This document shows positions 52,373-61,189 of a stretch of 64,000 nt of DNA, in pieces. The DNA comes from Sulfitobacter marinus (GTDB lineage: Bacteria > Pseudomonadota > Alphaproteobacteria > Rhodobacterales > Rhodobacteraceae), in the NCBI RefSeq assembly GCF_900116285.1, contig NZ_FPAJ01000001.1:372001-436000 (forward strand). Direction: 5' to 3'. The notes under the pieces were generated by a model. That model had not been told where the DNA came from and did not search any database. It was given only the letters and a program-made list of their open reading frames with translations. The position numbers and the translations under genes were made by a program. Positions within the stretch are counted from its first letter, which is position 1. The number at the start of each line of letters is the position of its first letter.

Positions 52373-53632
52373 ATGCGCAGAGTAGTTGTGACGGGTTTGG
52401 GGCTGGTGACGCCTTTGGCCGATGGGGTCGAGGCCAGCTGGGCGAGAATTCTGGACGGTCAATCGGGCGCAGGCCAGATCACCGGTTTTGATCCCAGCCG
52501 TTTGGTCACGCAATACGCGTGCGAAGTTCCCCTTGGCGATGGCACCGACGGTACGTTCAATGCCGACGCCTATATGGAGCCTAAAGAGCAGCGCAAGGTT
52601 GATACGTTCATCTTGTTCGGCATGGCCGCTGCACAGCAGGCCATTGAGGATTCCGGTTGGACCCCGACCGATCGTGAAGATCAGGACCGCACCGGCGTGT
52701 TGATCGGCTCGGGCATCGGCGGGTTGAATTCCATCGCGAACACAGCCGTAATGATGCATGAAAAAGGCCCGCGCCGCGTAAGCCCGTTCTTTGTGCCCGG
52801 CGCGCTGATCAACCTGATTTCGGGGCAGGTTTCGATTCGCTATGGTTTCCGCGGGCCTAACCATTCGGTTGTGACCGCTTGTTCGACTGGCGCGCATGCC
52901 ATTGGTGATGCAAGCCGGTTGATCATTCACGGCGATGCCGATGTGATGATCGCAGGCGGGGCCGAGGCCGCGATTTGCGAAATCGGCATGGCTGGCTTTA
53001 ACGCCTGCAAGGCGCTGTCGACCAAGCGTGGCGACGACCCGACCAAGGCCAGCCGTCCCTATGACGCGGACCGCGATGGGTTTGTCATGGGCGAGGGCGC
53101 AGGAATCGTTGTGCTGGAAGAATACGAACACGCCAAAGCGCGTGGCGCAAAAATTTACGCCGAAGTTCTGGGCTATGGCCTGTCGGGTGACGCATATCAC
53201 ATCACGGCACCTGCCGAAGACGGTGACGGGGCCGAACGGTCCATGCGCAATGCGTTGCGCGGGGCGGGGCTTGAGCCAAAGGATGTCGATTACATTAACG
53301 CCCATGGCACATCGACCATGGCTGACGTGATCGAATTGGGCGCGGTTGAACGTATGCTGGGCGATGCGGTTGAAGGCGTCACCATGTCGTCGACCAAATC
53401 TGCCACCGGACACCTGCTGGGTGCTGCGGGCGCGATTGAGGCGATATTCTCGATCCTTGCGATCCGCGATCAGGTGGCACCGCCCACCATCAACTTGGAA
53501 AACCCGGCTGTTGAGACAAAGATTGATCTGGCTCCGAACAAAAAGGTCGAGCGTAAGATTGATGTGGCGCTTAGCAACTCGTTCGGATTTGGCGGCACCA
53601 ACGCGAGCGTGCTGTTCGGAAAGATCTCCTAA
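52373..53632 (+). CDS. fabF: 3-oxoacyl-ACP synthase II
   Basis: Condensing enzyme of 419 residues. The catalytic cysteine is in VTACSTGAHAIGDA and the two histidines in NAHGTSTMADVIE and KSATGHLLGAAGAIEA; the end reads SNSFGFGGTNASVLF. The stop overlaps the mltG start (TAATG), tying cell-envelope and lipid genes. Confidence 0.97.
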   Translation: MRRVVVTGLGLVTPLADGVEASWARILDGQSGAGQITGFDPSRLVTQYACEVPLGDGTDGTFNADAYMEPKEQRKVDTFILFGMAAAQQAIEDSGWTPTDREDQDRTGVLIGSGIGGLNSIANTAVMMHEKGPRRVSPFFVPGALINLISGQVSIRYGFRGPNHSVVTACSTGAHAIGDASRLIIHGDADVMIAGGAEAAICEIGMAGFNACKALSTKRGDDPTKASRPYDADRDGFVMGEGAGIVVLEEYEHAKARGAKIYAEVLGYGLSGDAYHITAPAEDGDGAERSMRNALRGAGLEPKDVDYINAHGTSTMADVIELGAVERMLGDAVEGVTMSSTKSATGHLLGAAGAIEAIFSILAIRDQVAPPTINLENPAVETKIDLAPNKKVERKIDVALSNSFGFGGTNASVLFGKIS

Positions 53633-54816
53633 TGTGGCGACATATTGCGTCTAACGCGGTGACGTTCCTGATTTTGGGGCTGTTCCTTTTGGGCGGTGTC
53701 ATCCTTTGGGGGCGGGGGCAATATGATGCGCCCGGCCCGCTGGCACAAGCGATTTGCCTGCAGGTCGAACGTGGATCAAACATGCGTGCCGTGGGTAATA
53801 ACCTTGCCGCGCAAGAGGCCGTAAGCTCGGCGATGGTTTTCCGTTTGGGGGCCGAATATGAGGAAAAGACCCAAGCGCTTAAGGCAGGCAGTTTTCTGAT
53901 CCAGCCCGAATCCAGCATGAAAGAGATCGTGGACACGGTCACACGGGGCGGCGCAAGCACCTGCGGCACCGAAGTTGTGTACCGGATCGGCATCAACCAA
54001 ATCAGCACACAGGTGCGCGAGCTTGACCCTGCGACCAGCAAGTATGTTGAACGGGTTGAGTTTACGCCGGGCGTGGACGAGCTGCCTGAGATTTACACCC
54101 AGACCAAAGCCAACGCCGACACGCGGTATCGCATCGCCGTCGCCGAGGGTGTGACCAGTTGGCAAATCGTCGAGGCGATGAAGTCGATTGATTTGCTGGA
54201 CGGTACTGTTGCCGCTGTCCCCGCCGAAGGCACATTGGCCCCTGACAGCTATGAGGCGACCAAAGGCCAAGACCGTAATACCATTCTGGCGTTGATGCAG
54301 GCGGTGCAGGAACAGCGGCTGGCGGAAGCATGGGAAGCGCGTGATCCGGGGCTGCCAATCGAGACGCCGCAAGAGATGCTGATCCTAGCGTCGATCATCG
54401 AAAAAGAGACTGGCGTGCCAGAAGAACGCCGACAGGTGGCCAGCGTGTTTATCAACCGTTTGAACCAAGGCATGCGGTTGCAGACCGACCCGACGGTGAT
54501 CTACGGCATCACCAAGGGCGAGGGTGTACTGGGGCGCGGATTGCGTCGTAGCGAACTGCGGGCAGCGACGCCTTTTAACACCTATGTCATCGACGCTTTG
54601 CCGCCCACACCAATTGCAAACCCGGGTCGCGCAAGCCTGATGGCCGCCGCGCAACCTGCTGAAGAGGATTATGTTTTCTTTGTTGCAGATGGCACCGGCG
54701 GACATGCATTTGCGCAGACTCTGGAAGAGCATAACCGCAATGTGGCTGCTTGGCGTGTGATCGAGGCAGAGCGTGGTGCAGCGGCGGCAGGAAATGCGTC
54801 AACGGGGGGCGATTGA
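53632..54816 (+). CDS. mltG: endolytic murein transglycosylase
   Basis: Inner-membrane YceG-family enzyme of 394 residues that cuts nascent glycan strands. A single N-terminal helix (VTFLILGLFLLGGVILWG) is followed by a LysM-like part and the catalytic domain: LILASIIEKETGVPEERRQVA (glutamate in EKE), LQTDPTVIYGI, YVIDALPPTPIANPGRASL. The gene ends 79 bp before the GTA promoter. Confidence 0.95.
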   Translation: MWRHIASNAVTFLILGLFLLGGVILWGRGQYDAPGPLAQAICLQVERGSNMRAVGNNLAAQEAVSSAMVFRLGAEYEEKTQALKAGSFLIQPESSMKEIVDTVTRGGASTCGTEVVYRIGINQISTQVRELDPATSKYVERVEFTPGVDELPEIYTQTKANADTRYRIAVAEGVTSWQIVEAMKSIDLLDGTVAAVPAEGTLAPDSYEATKGQDRNTILALMQAVQEQRLAEAWEARDPGLPIETPQEMLILASIIEKETGVPEERRQVASVFINRLNQGMRLQTDPTVIYGITKGEGVLGRGLRRSELRAATPFNTYVIDALPPTPIANPGRASLMAAAQPAEEDYVFFVADGTGGHAFAQTLEEHNRNVAAWRVIEAERGAAAAGNASTGGD

Positions 54817-54894
54817 TCCTGCGATTGGGGCTGGAATTTTAAGAATTTCTTAACCATCGTAAGGGCTTGGAAGGTTTTGGTAACTTTGTTTTCC

Positions 54895-54923
54895 TTGACT
54901 TTGCGACCGCTCTGACGTAGATA
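54895..54923 (+). promoter_or_regulatory. predicted promoter of the GTA operon leader
   Basis: TTGACT at 54895-54900 and TAGATA at 54918-54923 are separated by exactly 17 bp, a near-consensus sigma-70 promoter. Initiation would fall near 54931, about 100 bp before the first GTA gene. Confidence 0.72.
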
Positions 54924-54950
54924 TTTAGGCATGCTAGACGAAATGGGCAG

Positions 54951-54979
54951 ACGGCCCCGGATTAACTTCCGGTGGCCGT
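54951..54979 (+). terminator. intrinsic terminator inside the GTA leader
   Basis: ACGGCCCCGG pairs with CCGG-t-GGCCGT (10 bp, one bulged T, eight-base loop) and is followed at once by TTTTTCGTTTTC. It lies about 20 bp after the predicted start of transcription and 52 bp before the first GTA gene, so it could end mltG transcripts, act as attenuator, or define a small RNA. Confidence 0.85.
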
Positions 54980-55030
54980 TTTTCGTTTTCGCTCGGATTT
55001 GGAGGTTCCAAACGAGAGGCTTGAGCAACA

Positions 55031-55375
55031 ATGACTATGATTACCCCGGAGCAAGAGATTGCGACAAGCGAAGAGCATTTCAGCGCGCTTCAATCAGCAA
55101 TCCGCGACCTGCGTCGCGAAATCCAGAGCCTGAAAGAACAGGCCATTTCCGGGGAGGAATTAAATGAAACTGCGGCGTCCAAGGCACTGGCTAAAGCCAG
55201 TGGCATGGTGGCGACTTGCGTCAAAGTGGAGACCTATCTTAATGACTGTAGGAACAGACAAGCGGGCATCGCGCGCGGCGGCTATGCCCTTGATCTTGGC
55301 CGAGCGCGGGCTGAGATCGGGTGCAAGCTGGATAGGCTCCGCCGATGCGGCGCTGCAAGACCAGTTTCTGAATGA
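55031..55375 (+). CDS. GTA small terminase (g1, rcc01682-like)
   Basis: Protein of 114 residues, largely helical (EEHFSALQSAIRDLRREIQSLKEQ, then SKALAKASGMVATCVKVETYL). In R. capsulatus the gene in this position encodes the small terminase subunit that selects DNA for headful packaging. The segment RQAGIARGGYALDLGRARAEIGCKLDRLRR is well formed, so the gene probably continues into the start of the large terminase. First gene behind the leader. Confidence 0.75.
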   Translation: MTMITPEQEIATSEEHFSALQSAIRDLRREIQSLKEQAISGEELNETAASKALAKASGMVATCVKVETYLNDCRNRQAGIARGGYALDLGRARAEIGCKLDRLRRCGAARPVSE

Positions 55376-56654
55376 ACTGGATGAGGGAGAGCTTTTGGCT
55401 CTCCCTTTTTTGTTCGAGTTTTGGGCGATGCCGCATCAATTGCCGCCAGAGGGCGATTGGCGGTCATGGGTGATTTTGGGCGGGCGTGGTGCGGGCAAAA
55501 CCCGCGCCGGTGCCGAATGGGTCCGGTCGCAGGTCGAAGGCGCGCGGCCCCTGGACGCAGGACGCTGCCGGCGCGTAGCGCTGGTGGGCGAGACGATTGA
55601 ACAGGTTCGCGAGGTGATGATCTTTGGCGACAGCGGTATTCTGGCCTGTTCGCCCGCAGACCGGCGGCCTGACTGGGAAGCAATGCGCAAGCGATTGGTT
55701 TGGCCAAACGGGGCGGTAGCATCGGTGCATACGGCGCATGACCCTGAAGGGTTGCGCGGCCCGCAATTTGATGCGGCCTGGGTGGATGAGCTGGCCAAGT
55801 GGAAAAAAGCCGAAGAGACGTGGGACCAGCTGCAGTTTGCCTTGCGGTTGGGGGATGACCCGCGCGTTTGTGTCACGACAACGCCGCGCAATGTGGGGGT
55901 GCTGAAAAAGCTTTTGGCGTCCCCTTCGACGGTACAGACGCACGCGCCAACCGAGGCGAATGCTGCGAACCTCGCAGGCTCGTTTCTGGAAGAGGTACGG
56001 GCGCGTTATCGCGGGACGCGGTTGGGACGGCAAGAGTTGGACGGCGTGTTGCTGGCCGATGCGGAAGGCGCGCTGTGGACATCAGAGATGCTGGAGGCAG
56101 GGCGTGTGTGCGATTTGCCTGTGTTCGACCGGATTGTCGTGGGGGTTGATCCGGCCACGACCGCCGGATCGGCGTCGGATGAATGCGGGATCGTGGTTGT
56201 AGGCGCGCAGACCAATGGGCCGCCACAAAACTGGCGGGCTGTGGTGCTGGCAGATTGCACGGTGCAAGGGGCCACGCCATCGGGTTGGGCGCGCGCCGCG
56301 ATCTCGGCGATGGAGCAGCACGGCGCGGATCGGTTGGTGGTCGAGACCAACCAAGGCGGGTTGATGGTGGGCGAAGTCCTGCGCCAGATCGATCCACTGG
56401 TGCCGTTGAAATCGGTTCATGCATCGCGGGGCAAGGTGGCCCGGGCCGAGCCTGTGGCCGCACTTTATGAACAGGGGCGGGTTGCCCATGTGGCGGGGAT
56501 GGATGCGCTAGAGGATCAGATGTGTCGGATGACCGCGCGGGGGTATGAGGGCAGTGGATCGCCGGACCGGGTGGACGCGATGGTCTGGGCCTTGCACGAG
56601 TTGTTGATTGAACCCGCTGCCCATTGGCGGGCACCGGGGGTGCGATTGCTGTGA
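55284..56654 (+). CDS. GTA large terminase (g2)
   Basis: Packaging motor ATPase/nuclease of 456 residues from ATG 55284; the frame is open further up, with another ATG at 55242, but there it shadows the small terminase. Walker A GGRGAGKTRAGAEWV, Walker B FDAAWVDELAKW, and the nuclease-domain aspartate in VVGVDPATTAGSASDE are intact. It packages random host DNA into GTA heads. Overlap with g1 is about 92 bases; the true start may be slightly different. Confidence 0.9.
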   Translation: MPLILAERGLRSGASWIGSADAALQDQFLNELDEGELLALPFLFEFWAMPHQLPPEGDWRSWVILGGRGAGKTRAGAEWVRSQVEGARPLDAGRCRRVALVGETIEQVREVMIFGDSGILACSPADRRPDWEAMRKRLVWPNGAVASVHTAHDPEGLRGPQFDAAWVDELAKWKKAEETWDQLQFALRLGDDPRVCVTTTPRNVGVLKKLLASPSTVQTHAPTEANAANLAGSFLEEVRARYRGTRLGRQELDGVLLADAEGALWTSEMLEAGRVCDLPVFDRIVVGVDPATTAGSASDECGIVVVGAQTNGPPQNWRAVVLADCTVQGATPSGWARAAISAMEQHGADRLVVETNQGGLMVGEVLRQIDPLVPLKSVHASRGKVARAEPVAALYEQGRVAHVAGMDALEDQMCRMTARGYEGSGSPDRVDAMVWALHELLIEPAAHWRAPGVRLL

Positions 56655-56689
56655 CTGGGCGCGCGCGTGGCGGGCCGGCCCTTCGGGGA

Positions 56690-56710
56690 GAGTTTACTTG
56701 GCAAAATGAA
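56690..56710 (+). repeat. 21-bp intergenic repeat, copy 2
   Basis: Identical to 4087-4107. Here it sits within the GTA operon between the large terminase and portal genes, in a 190-bp gap that otherwise shows no gene. Confidence 0.7.
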
Positions 56711-56844
56711 GCAGCGGGCGCGTGCCGGCGGGCAGCGTACGGTCGGTTTCAGAGGCGTTAAAGGTTTATTGGCAATTTGATTTTGCAGGTGATTTGATTT
56801 TGGGACGACGCGCAGCAGTGACGCGTGCACAGGAGTGGGGCGAT

Positions 56845-58023
56845 ATGGTTTTTGATTTTCTACGGCGCGGGGCGGCGGGTGAATTGCCCGAGCAGAAAGC
56901 ATCGGCGACTGGCCCCACAGTGGCGTATCAGACCGGTGGCCGTGTGGCGTGGAGCCCGCGTGATGCGGTCAGCCTGACACGGGCCGGATTTTGCGGCAAT
57001 CCGGTAGGGTTTCGGTCGGTTAAGTTGATTGCGGAAGCTGCGGCGGCTTTGCCCCTGGTCCTGCAGGATGCTGATCGCCGCTATGAGACGCACCCCTTGA
57101 TGGCGTTGATCAGCCGTCCGAATGGCGGTCAGGGCCGGGCGGAGTTGCTGGAGGCGCTGTACGGGCAGTTGCTGTTGTCAGGGAACGGGTATGTCGAAGC
57201 CGTGGGGGGCGAGGCCGATGTGCCGGTGGAACTGCATGTATTGCGGTCGGACCGGATGTCGGTGGTACCCGGCGCTGATGGATGGCCCGTTGCCTATGAA
57301 TATGCGGTCGGCGGGCGCAAGCACAGGTTTGACGCCAGCGGCCCTGTCGCGCCAGTGTGTCATATCAAGAATTTTCACCCTCAGGATGATCACTATGGGT
57401 TCAGCCCCATGCAGGCGGCGGCGATGGCGATGGATGTGCATACATCCGCCTCGCGGTGGAGCAAGGCGTTGCTGGACAATGCCGCGCGCCCGTCCGGGGC
57501 GATTGTCTATCGGGGTGCGGAGGGGCAGGGCAAGCTAAGCGACGATCAGTATGACCGTCTTGTTTCGGAGATGGAGAGCAACCATCAAGGCGCGCGCAAT
57601 GCGGGGCGGCCGATGTTGTTGGAAGGGGGGCTTGATTGGAAGCCTATGGGGTTCTCCCCCTCGGATATGGAATTTCATAAAACCAAGGAAGCCGCCGCGC
57701 GCGAGATCGCTTTGGCCTTTGGCGTGCCACCCATGCTGCTTGGGATCGCAGGGGATGCGACCTATGCCAACTACCAAGAGGCGCATCGGGCGTTTTACCG
57801 GCTGACTGTGTTACCTCTGGCCACCCGTGTGACCGCTGCCTTGGCACATTGGTTGTCCGGCTTTTCGGGGGAGACGCTCGCGTTGAAGCCGGATCTCGAT
57901 CAGGTGTCAGCATTGGCGCAGGAGCGCGATGCCCAGTGGGCCCGTGTGGCCGGAGCAGATTTCCTGAGCGAGGCAGAGAAGCGCAGCCTGTTGGGCCTGC
58001 CTGCGGTGGCCGCAGATGCGTGA
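56845..58023 (+). CDS. GTA portal protein, HK97 type (g3)
   Basis: Portal of 392 residues from ATG 56845, with AGGAG nine bases upstream; the frame extends 123 bases further up with no homology-like sequence. SLTRAGFCGNPVGFRSVKLIAEAAAALPL and HPLMALISRPNGGQGRAELLEALYGQLLLSGNGY are HK97 portal marks, as are SDMEFHKTKEAAAREIALAFGVPPML and DATYANYQEAHRAFYR. It forms the dodecameric DNA channel. Overlaps the next gene. Confidence 0.93.
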   Translation: MVFDFLRRGAAGELPEQKASATGPTVAYQTGGRVAWSPRDAVSLTRAGFCGNPVGFRSVKLIAEAAAALPLVLQDADRRYETHPLMALISRPNGGQGRAELLEALYGQLLLSGNGYVEAVGGEADVPVELHVLRSDRMSVVPGADGWPVAYEYAVGGRKHRFDASGPVAPVCHIKNFHPQDDHYGFSPMQAAAMAMDVHTSASRWSKALLDNAARPSGAIVYRGAEGQGKLSDDQYDRLVSEMESNHQGARNAGRPMLLEGGLDWKPMGFSPSDMEFHKTKEAAAREIALAFGVPPMLLGIAGDATYANYQEAHRAFYRLTVLPLATRVTAALAHWLSGFSGETLALKPDLDQVSALAQERDAQWARVAGADFLSEAEKRSLLGLPAVAADA

Positions 58024-58240
58024 GGATATCCGGCTTGATCAGTTTGAATGCGCACCGGGGTTGCGGTTGCAGGCGCATGAGCGCGTGAGTGCGATCCACC
58101 ACGAGAACCTTTTGCAGCGGCTGGACCGGCTGGAGGAGATGATGTCGCGGCTGGAGCGGCGATTGTGGCTGACGGTTTACGGTGTCGTGGCTGTTATCCT
58201 GGCACAAGGGGTGCAGTCGTTCTTGGTGGTGCAGCCCTAG
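58016..58240 (+). CDS. GTA head formation protein (g3.5, rcc01685 family)
   Basis: Protein of 74 residues. A coiled helix (HHENLLQRLDRLEEMMSRLERRL) precedes a C-terminal hydrophobic segment (WLTVYGVVAVILAQGVQSFLVV). This small gene between portal and protease is conserved in GTA clusters, where it is linked to head formation. It overlaps the portal gene by eight bases. Confidence 0.85.
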   Translation: MREDIRLDQFECAPGLRLQAHERVSAIHHENLLQRLDRLEEMMSRLERRLWLTVYGVVAVILAQGVQSFLVVQP

Positions 58241-58266
58241 GGATTTGAATTTCAAAGGAGACGGTC

Positions 58267-58875
58267 ATGGAAAATGACATGTTTAACCCCGGCCAAGCGC
58301 CGGGGAACGAGAGAGTTTTGCCGGCAGTCGGCACCGGTCTGGAGCATAAGTTTGCCCGTTTCGGGGGGGGGATCACCGTGGAGGACGGCACCGAGATCAG
58401 CGGCTATGCCAGTCTGTTTGGCGCGGCTGATCAAGGCGGGGACGTGGTGCGCAAGGGTGCCTATGCCGCGTCGCTTGCCGCCGGAACCAAGTCGGGTCAC
58501 CGGATCAAGATGCTGTGGCAGCACGACCCAAGCCAGCCGATCGGCGTGTGGGATGAGGTGCGCGAAGACGCCAAGGGCCTTTGGGTCAAGGGGCGCATTC
58601 TGGACAGTGTGGCACGGGGGCGCGAAGCAGCAGCCTTGGTCGCGGCGGGGGCCATTGACGGGTTGAGCATCGGCTATCGCACGGTGCGGGCCGCCAAGAA
58701 TGACGCGGGCCAACGCATGCTGACCGAGCTGGATTTATGGGAGGTGTCACTGGTGACGTTTCCCATGCTGCCGACCGCGCGGGTCGCGGCAAAGAGTGAT
58801 TTCGTCGCGGTGGGTGATGTGCTGCACGAAATGGCAGAGGCGTTCGAAGACGCGCGGGCACAGCTGAAGTTGTAG
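58267..58875 (+). CDS. GTA prohead protease (g4)
   Basis: HK97-type serine protease of 202 residues (AAAGGAGAC upstream). ISGYASLFGAADQGGDVVRKGAY, the histidine in LWQHDPSQPIGVWDE, and the serine region GAIDGLSIGYRT form the fold. It trims the capsid protein and itself during maturation. Confidence 0.93.
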   Translation: MENDMFNPGQAPGNERVLPAVGTGLEHKFARFGGGITVEDGTEISGYASLFGAADQGGDVVRKGAYAASLAAGTKSGHRIKMLWQHDPSQPIGVWDEVREDAKGLWVKGRILDSVARGREAAALVAAGAIDGLSIGYRTVRAAKNDAGQRMLTELDLWEVSLVTFPMLPTARVAAKSDFVAVGDVLHEMAEAFEDARAQLKL

Positions 58876-58915
58876 AGGCCCGGCCCGAATACCAACTTTA
58901 ACCAAGGGTATGTGA

Positions 58916-60091
58916 ATGGATCAGATGAACACGAAAACACGCGGCGCGTCTGCGTCAGCCGCTGAGGAAGTCCGCGAAGCCGTCACCGGCTTTGTTCAGG
59001 ATTTCAAAGGCTTTCAGGCCGAAATGACGACCAAGTTGCAACAAACAGAAGAGCGAATGACCATGTTGGACAGAAAAATAACTTTGCCTGCGCGTACACC
59101 TTTAGGCGGTGCTGTGGATGCGGGCGCGCCCCATCAAAAAGCGATGAATGCCTATATTCGCAACGGCGATGATGACGGGTTGCGCGGCCTTGAGATGGAA
59201 AGCAAATCCATGTCGTCGGCGGTAAACTCCGATGGCGGCTATCTGGTGGATCCGCAGACGTCGGACCGGGTCAAATCGGTATTGAATGCCACGGCGTCGA
59301 TCCGAGCGATTGCATCGGTCGTACAGGTCGAGGCAACATCTTATGATGTGCTGGTGGACCACACTGACGTTGGCGCTGGTTGGGCCACCGAAGCAGGGGC
59401 CGTGGGCGAAACAGACACGCCGCAGATTGATCGCATCACAGTGCAACTGCACGAGCTGAGCGCCTTGCCCAAAGCGTCACAGCGGCTGTTGGACGATTCC
59501 GCTTTTGACATCGAAGGCTGGCTGGCGGGACGCATCGCGGACAAGTTTTCGCGGGCTGAGGCGGCGGCGTTTATCAACGGTGATGGGATCGACAAACCCA
59601 AGGGTCTGCTGGCGCATGCCGCCGTGGACAATGACGTCTGGGCCTGGGGTAATCTGGGCTATGTGCCGACCGGCGTTGACGGCGAGGTTACGGCGGATGC
59701 TGTGGTTGATCTGGTCTACGCTTTGGGGGCCCAGTACCGCGCGAATGCGAGCTTTGTCATGAGCTCGAAGACCGCGGGCCGGGTGCGCAAGCTCAAGGAT
59801 CTCGATGGCCGTTTCTTGTGGTCTGATGGTCTGGCGCAGGGCGAGCCTGCACGCCTGATGGGCTATCCAGTACTGGTGGCTGAGGACATGCCGGATGTTG
59901 CGACGGATTCATTTTCAGTCGCGTTTGGTGATTTTGCGGCGGGCTATACCGTGGCTGAGCGCCCCGACCTGCGCATCCTGCGTGATCCGTTCAGTGCCAA
60001 GCCGCATGTGCTGTTCTACGCCACCAAACGTGTCGGCGGTGATGTCAGCGATTTTGCAGCCATCAAGCTTTTGAAATTCGGCACCGCGTAA
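58916..60091 (+). CDS. GTA major capsid protein (g5)
   Basis: HK97-fold capsid of 391 residues. An N-terminal coiled delta domain (about 10-60, EVREAVTGFVQDFKGFQAEMTTKLQ) is expected to be removed by g4. The mature part includes NSDGGYLVDPQTSDRVKSVL, ELSALPKASQRLLDDSAFDIEGW and a C-terminal PHVLFYATKRVGGDVSDFAAIKLLKF. Intact and full length. Confidence 0.95.
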   Translation: MDQMNTKTRGASASAAEEVREAVTGFVQDFKGFQAEMTTKLQQTEERMTMLDRKITLPARTPLGGAVDAGAPHQKAMNAYIRNGDDDGLRGLEMESKSMSSAVNSDGGYLVDPQTSDRVKSVLNATASIRAIASVVQVEATSYDVLVDHTDVGAGWATEAGAVGETDTPQIDRITVQLHELSALPKASQRLLDDSAFDIEGWLAGRIADKFSRAEAAAFINGDGIDKPKGLLAHAAVDNDVWAWGNLGYVPTGVDGEVTADAVVDLVYALGAQYRANASFVMSSKTAGRVRKLKDLDGRFLWSDGLAQGEPARLMGYPVLVAEDMPDVATDSFSVAFGDFAAGYTVAERPDLRILRDPFSAKPHVLFYATKRVGGDVSDFAAIKLLKFGTA

Positions 60092-60110
60092 AGCGGCGTC
60101 GAATACGGGG

Positions 60111-60130
60111 CCGGGGCAACTTGGCCCCGG
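60111..60130 (+). other. hairpin after the capsid gene
   Basis: CCGGGGC pairs with GCCCCGG around a six-base loop, 20 bp after the capsid stop, with no T run. A second weak stem (CCCGG/CCGGG followed by TTCCTTTT) lies at about 60190-60210. They may let capsid mRNA exceed the downstream tail genes. Confidence 0.6.
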
Positions 60131-60254
60131 TCCGGGCGCGTGCCGCAAGGTGTGGGTGCATTGTCTAGCTGCTCCCTCCGACCGAGCAATGCAGCCCGGT
60201 ACGCGTCCGGGTTCCTTTTGGGGACAGGGAAGAACGGAATAGATGGAGATTTCC

Positions 60255-60854
60255 ATGATGTTGATCGAAGAGACAAGCGTACCGGATACCGCCTTGCCGG
60301 TTGACGCGTTCAAGGGCCATCTGCGGCTCGGGAGCGGGTTTGGCACCGACAGCTTGCAAGACGAGGTATTGGTTGGATTTCTGCGCGCCGCCCTGGCCGC
60401 AATAGAGGTCCGGACTGGTAAGGTGTTGATGCGGCGTGGGTTTATTTGGTCGCTGAATGCGTGGCGCAGCCCCGAAGGACAGGTGCTTCCTGTAGCCCCG
60501 GTGCATGGGGTGAGCAGCGTGACGCTCGTTTCCCGTGGGGGGATCTCGACCGTGATCGCGGCAGAGCGCTATTGGTTGGAAAAGGACGCGCAGCGCCCGC
60601 TTTTGCGCCCAGCTGACGCGGTTTTGCCCGCCATTCCCAAAGGCGGGACGGTCTCAATTGAGATGGATGCGGGCTTGGGTACGACATGGGATCAAATTCC
60701 ACCTGACCTGCGGCAGGCGGTGTTCTTGCTGGCCGCCCATTATTACGAATTTCGCCATGAAACCAGCCTGAGCGACGGGTGCATGCCCTTTGGCGTCAGC
60801 AGCCTGATTGAGCGGTACAAGACCATGCGCATTGGCTTTGGAGCGGGTACATGA
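60255..60854 (+). CDS. GTA head-tail connector (g6)
   Basis: Adaptor protein of 199 residues from ATG 60255, with TGGAG upstream; ATGs at 60243 and 60258 are also in frame. FKGHLRLGSGFGTDSLQDEVLVGFLRAALAAIE and IPPDLRQAVFLLAAHYYEFRHE resemble phage gp6-like head-tail connectors. It binds the portal. ATGA-coupled to g7. Confidence 0.9.
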   Translation: MMLIEETSVPDTALPVDAFKGHLRLGSGFGTDSLQDEVLVGFLRAALAAIEVRTGKVLMRRGFIWSLNAWRSPEGQVLPVAPVHGVSSVTLVSRGGISTVIAAERYWLEKDAQRPLLRPADAVLPAIPKGGTVSIEMDAGLGTTWDQIPPDLRQAVFLLAAHYYEFRHETSLSDGCMPFGVSSLIERYKTMRIGFGAGT

Positions 60855-61189
60855 AACGGTTGAATCTGAACCGACGCTTGGTGCTAGAGGCCCCCACGCG
60901 CGAGGGCGACGGGGCCGGCGGCTACCGTGTGGTCTGGACGGCGCTCGGCACGTTATGGGCCGAAGTGACTGCGCGCAGTGGGCGCGAGGTAAGTCAAGCG
61001 GGGGTGCCGGTAAGCCGTATGGGCTATGCGATTTGCGTGCGCGCGGCACCGATGGGCAGCGCTGAGCGGCCAGAACCTCAACAGCGGTTTCGCGATGGCG
61101 CGCGGGTCTACAGCATTGAAACGGTGGCGGAGCGTGACCCCCAAGGGCGCTACCTGCTTTGCCTCACACAAGAGGAGCTGATCGTATGA
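60851..61189 (+). CDS. GTA head closure protein (g7)
   Basis: Protein of 112 residues of the SPP1 gp16-like head-closure type: WTALGTLWAEVTARSGREV and QRFRDGARVYSIETVAERDP followed by YLLCLTQEELI. It plugs the portal-adaptor assembly after packaging. Overlaps g6 and g8 by four bases each. Confidence 0.88.
   Translation: MKRLNLNRRLVLEAPTREGDGAGGYRVVWTALGTLWAEVTARSGREVSQAGVPVSRMGYAICVRAAPMGSAERPEPQQRFRDGARVYSIETVAERDPQGRYLLCLTQEELIV

Noticed and set aside
51869-53413. Minus-strand frame of 514 codons across the GNAT gene and fabF
   Set aside because: Long open antisense frames are common in G+C-rich DNA. The plus-strand genes have complete catalytic motifs; this one has no recognisable domain.
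54951-54984. A transposon or prophage end next to the GTA cluster
   Set aside because: No integrase, direct repeats or tRNA are seen. The phage-like genes follow the fixed GTA order, and GTA clusters are vertically inherited chromosomal loci.
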